Source: Sphingobacteriia bacterium 28-36-52
Lineage (GTDB): Bacteria; Bacteroidota; Bacteroidia; Chitinophagales; Chitinophagaceae
Direction of reading: 5' to 3'
Length of the DNA: 64,000 nucleotides
NCBI GenBank assembly: GCA_002281575.1
Contig: NCGN01000007.1
Span: 96,875-160,874, forward strand
Both the position numbers and the translations under genes were made by a program. Under the pieces are notes generated by a model. That model had not been told where the DNA came from and ran no database searches. It saw only the letters and a program-made list of their open reading frames with translations. Every line of letters begins with the position of its first letter. Within the stretch, counting starts at the first letter, position 1. Positions 62,381 to 64,000 of the stretch are shown piece after piece.

Positions 62381-63865
62381 ATGTTAGCTAATTTTAGACT
62401 GCGTTTATCGCATATTTTCTTCCTAATTATTTTGTTTGTTTCAGCAGCATGTACCAGAATTACTACCACTGAATTAGGTGGTGGATTAATTCCTGCAGTA
62501 GATGGGGTGAATACTTTTGACACCATCATGGAATTACAAACAGACACATTTGAAGAAAGCGATACCACCAGAGTATACAATTCTGATAATATGGTTATTG
62601 GTGCAATTACCAACGATCCTTTATTTGGAAGAACTTCTGCTGAATTGAATTTTGAACTTTCTCCTTCTTTTTATCCCTTTTTTGTGCCAGGATCTAAAGA
62701 TAGCTTAGTGGTAGACTCTGCCGTTTTGATCTTGAGTTATAAAGGTTTTTATGGAGACTCTAGCCAGCCCCTTCAAGTAAATGTTCAAGAGATTAGCCCG
62801 GCAACTCCATTAAGTCCATTCATCAGTTATCCAGTAAATCATCCAACTGTATATCCTATTAATACCATTGGAAGTCTAAATAATACGGCTACTATTGACA
62901 TTAGAACACTAAGTGATTCTGTAAACAATAGATATGAAAATAGCAATAATCAAATAAGGATTCCACTTAGGTCGGATGTTGCAAGAAGATTTTTAAGAGA
63001 CTATGATTCAACCAATGCTTATAGGAACGATAGCACGTTTAAATCTTTCTTTAAAGGATTTTCTGTAAAAGTGCAAGCCTCTAATCCTGCCAATGCATTA
63101 TTATACATTAATTTATTAGATACCAATACCAAGCTTGCTTTGTATTATAATACCAGCAGTACCGGCGCAACTGTAAGAGATACTTCTGTAACTTATTTTA
63201 AATTCAATTCTGCTGCAAGTGCTTATGCCAATTATATTGTAAGAAATACAGCAGGAGCAGAAATCAATAACCATATTACCACTACGTCAAAGCCGGATTC
63301 ATTGGTATATGTACAAAGTTTTCCGGGTACCTATGTTCGTATTAGAATACCCAATTTGCAGGGTTTAAGTAATAGAATTATACATCGCGCAGAGTTGGTT
63401 GCTGAGCAGGTTCCTGATGATAATAACTTGCTTACGTTGGATCGTTATTTTCAAGCTCCTCGATTATTGTTATTAAGTGCTTTTGACTCGGCTAAAAATC
63501 AAAAAAGAAATATTCCAAACGATTATTTAGTAAGCACATCAGGTCCTAACACGGTTGATTTTGGAGGGTTTAGAACCTTTAAAACAATCAATGGATACGA
63601 TAGAGTAGCTGCGTATAATTTTATTATCAGCAGGTATATCCAAGGGATTGTAACTAGGAAAGATTCTTCATTTACACTAAGACTTTCTGCACCTTCAAAC
63701 GACTCTTTAAATTTTACACCTCCTTATCCCAACAACCTTGTTTCTCAAATGTATTATTTAAATGCAGCTGTTGGTAATGAAGTTGCCAATGGTAGAGTTA
63801 GATTGGGAGGCGGAACGCATAGCAGATTTAGAATGCGTTTGAGGTTGGTGTACTCTAAACTTTAA
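62381..63865 (+). CDS. DUF4270 lipoprotein
   Basis: A lipoprotein signal with lipobox SAAC (Cys24) is followed by TRITTTELGGGLIP and a long beta-rich DUF4270 domain with GAITNDPLFGRTSAELNFELSP, VDSAVLILSYKGFYGDSSQPLQVNVQEI and a C-terminal MYYLNAAVGNEV-GRVRLGGGTHSRFRMRLRLVYSKL. The family is confined, as far as I know, to Bacteroidota and has no assigned function. It is probably co-transcribed with the GT5-like gene upstream. Surface or outer-membrane location is inferred. Confidence 0.85.
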   Translation: MLANFRLRLSHIFFLIILFVSAACTRITTTELGGGLIPAVDGVNTFDTIMELQTDTFEESDTTRVYNSDNMVIGAITNDPLFGRTSAELNFELSPSFYPFFVPGSKDSLVVDSAVLILSYKGFYGDSSQPLQVNVQEISPATPLSPFISYPVNHPTVYPINTIGSLNNTATIDIRTLSDSVNNRYENSNNQIRIPLRSDVARRFLRDYDSTNAYRNDSTFKSFFKGFSVKVQASNPANALLYINLLDTNTKLALYYNTSSTGATVRDTSVTYFKFNSAASAYANYIVRNTAGAEINNHITTTSKPDSLVYVQSFPGTYVRIRIPNLQGLSNRIIHRAELVAEQVPDDNNLLTLDRYFQAPRLLLLSAFDSAKNQKRNIPNDYLVSTSGPNTVDFGGFRTFKTINGYDRVAAYNFIISRYIQGIVTRKDSSFTLRLSAPSNDSLNFTPPYPNNLVSQMYYLNAAVGNEVANGRVRLGGGTHSRFRMRLRLVYSKL

Positions 63866-63895
63866 TCATCTACAACCATTTAAAAACTATATTCA

Positions 63896-64000
63896 ATGTC
63901 TTATTTATTTACTTCTGAGAGTGTTTCTGAAGGACATCCGGACAAGGTAGCGGATCAGATATCTGATGCGCTGATCGATAACTTTTTAGCGTTTGATCCA
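63896..64000 (+). CDS. metK: S-adenosylmethionine synthase, 3' end cut off
   Basis: The last 105 bases of the window encode the first 35 residues of Met[21 protein letters not shown], then [15 protein letters not shown]. The SEGHPDK block, which contains the ATP-binding histidine, is diagnostic. The gene continues beyond the window. It starts 30 bases after the DUF4270 stop. Confidence 0.95.
   Translation, partial: MSYLFTSESVSEGHPDKVADQISDALIDNFLAFDP

Overview
This window reads as a chromosome segment of a Bacteroidota bacterium, most likely of the family Chitinophagaceae or a close relative; this is inferred from gene content, not from a search. It has low GC, a SusC/SusD pair, two LytTR/LytS-type two-component systems, a type IX secretion component (PorQ), a very large protein with a type IX C-terminal sorting domain, DUF4270, DUF2807 and TIGR04325-type proteins, and promoters of the Bacteroidota form TTTG-N19-22-TAnnTTTG. 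Most of the window is ordinary and densely packed. Several start codons were moved inward from the longest reading frame, because the longest frame often begins at a TTG inside a neighbouring gene.

Layout. 1-4.4 kb: a rightward run of pepP (5' end cut off), pssA, purS, rsmI and an M1-type metallopeptidase, ending in a terminator. 4.4-6.2 kb: leftward glycosyltransferase and rsmG. 6.2-10.1 kb: rightward tgt, an LptF/LptG permease and a mitochondrial-type citrate synthase. 10.1-20.8 kb: a leftward surface-protein operon holding a secreted tail-collar-domain protein, a 2886-residue LamG-rich T9SS substrate, a 307-residue protein that shares a domain with it, and a 37-residue lipoprotein. 20.8-23.8 kb: an accessory stretch with a possible mobile-mystery-protein relic, a flavin reductase, an alpha/beta hydrolase, and an unusual tandem array of tRNA-Ala and GIY-YIG nuclease sequences. 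23.8-26.1 kb: two tandem PKD-repeat proteins, the first with a frameshift in its signal peptide. 26.2-34.2 kb: a LytTR two-component pair divergent from SusC, SusD and a TlpA-like thioredoxin. 34.3-43.7 kb: a broken M28 peptidase, threonine dehydratase, GMC oxidoreductase, TIGR04325 methyltransferase, gamma-glutamyltransferase and M14 carboxypeptidase. 43.7-46.3 kb: a TonB-dependent receptor under a TPP riboswitch, so a thiamine-related importer. 46.4-53.5 kb: DUF2807 protein, initiator tRNA, era, der, a heptad-repeat mini-lipoprotein, lon and porQ. 53.5-61.4 kb, leftward: an ALDH7-like dehydrogenase, a second LytTR pair, ppx-ppk1, a heptose-phosphate adenylyltransferase and a flippase-like membrane protein. 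61.5-64 kb: a degenerate glycogen-synthase-like protein, a DUF4270 lipoprotein and the start of metK.

The strongest candidates for something not well described are the tRNA-Ala/GIY-YIG nuclease array (23.0-23.6 kb), in which two damaged tRNA copies flank an intact one and both carry CCCGAT/ATCGGG palindromes in the anticodon arm, and the collar/giant-protein surface operon (10.1-20.8 kb). The window also contains three disrupted genes, a Tgt without its usual zinc cysteines, and a GT5-like protein without the substrate-binding K-x-G-G motif. No CRISPR array, complete insertion sequence, prophage or rRNA gene was seen.
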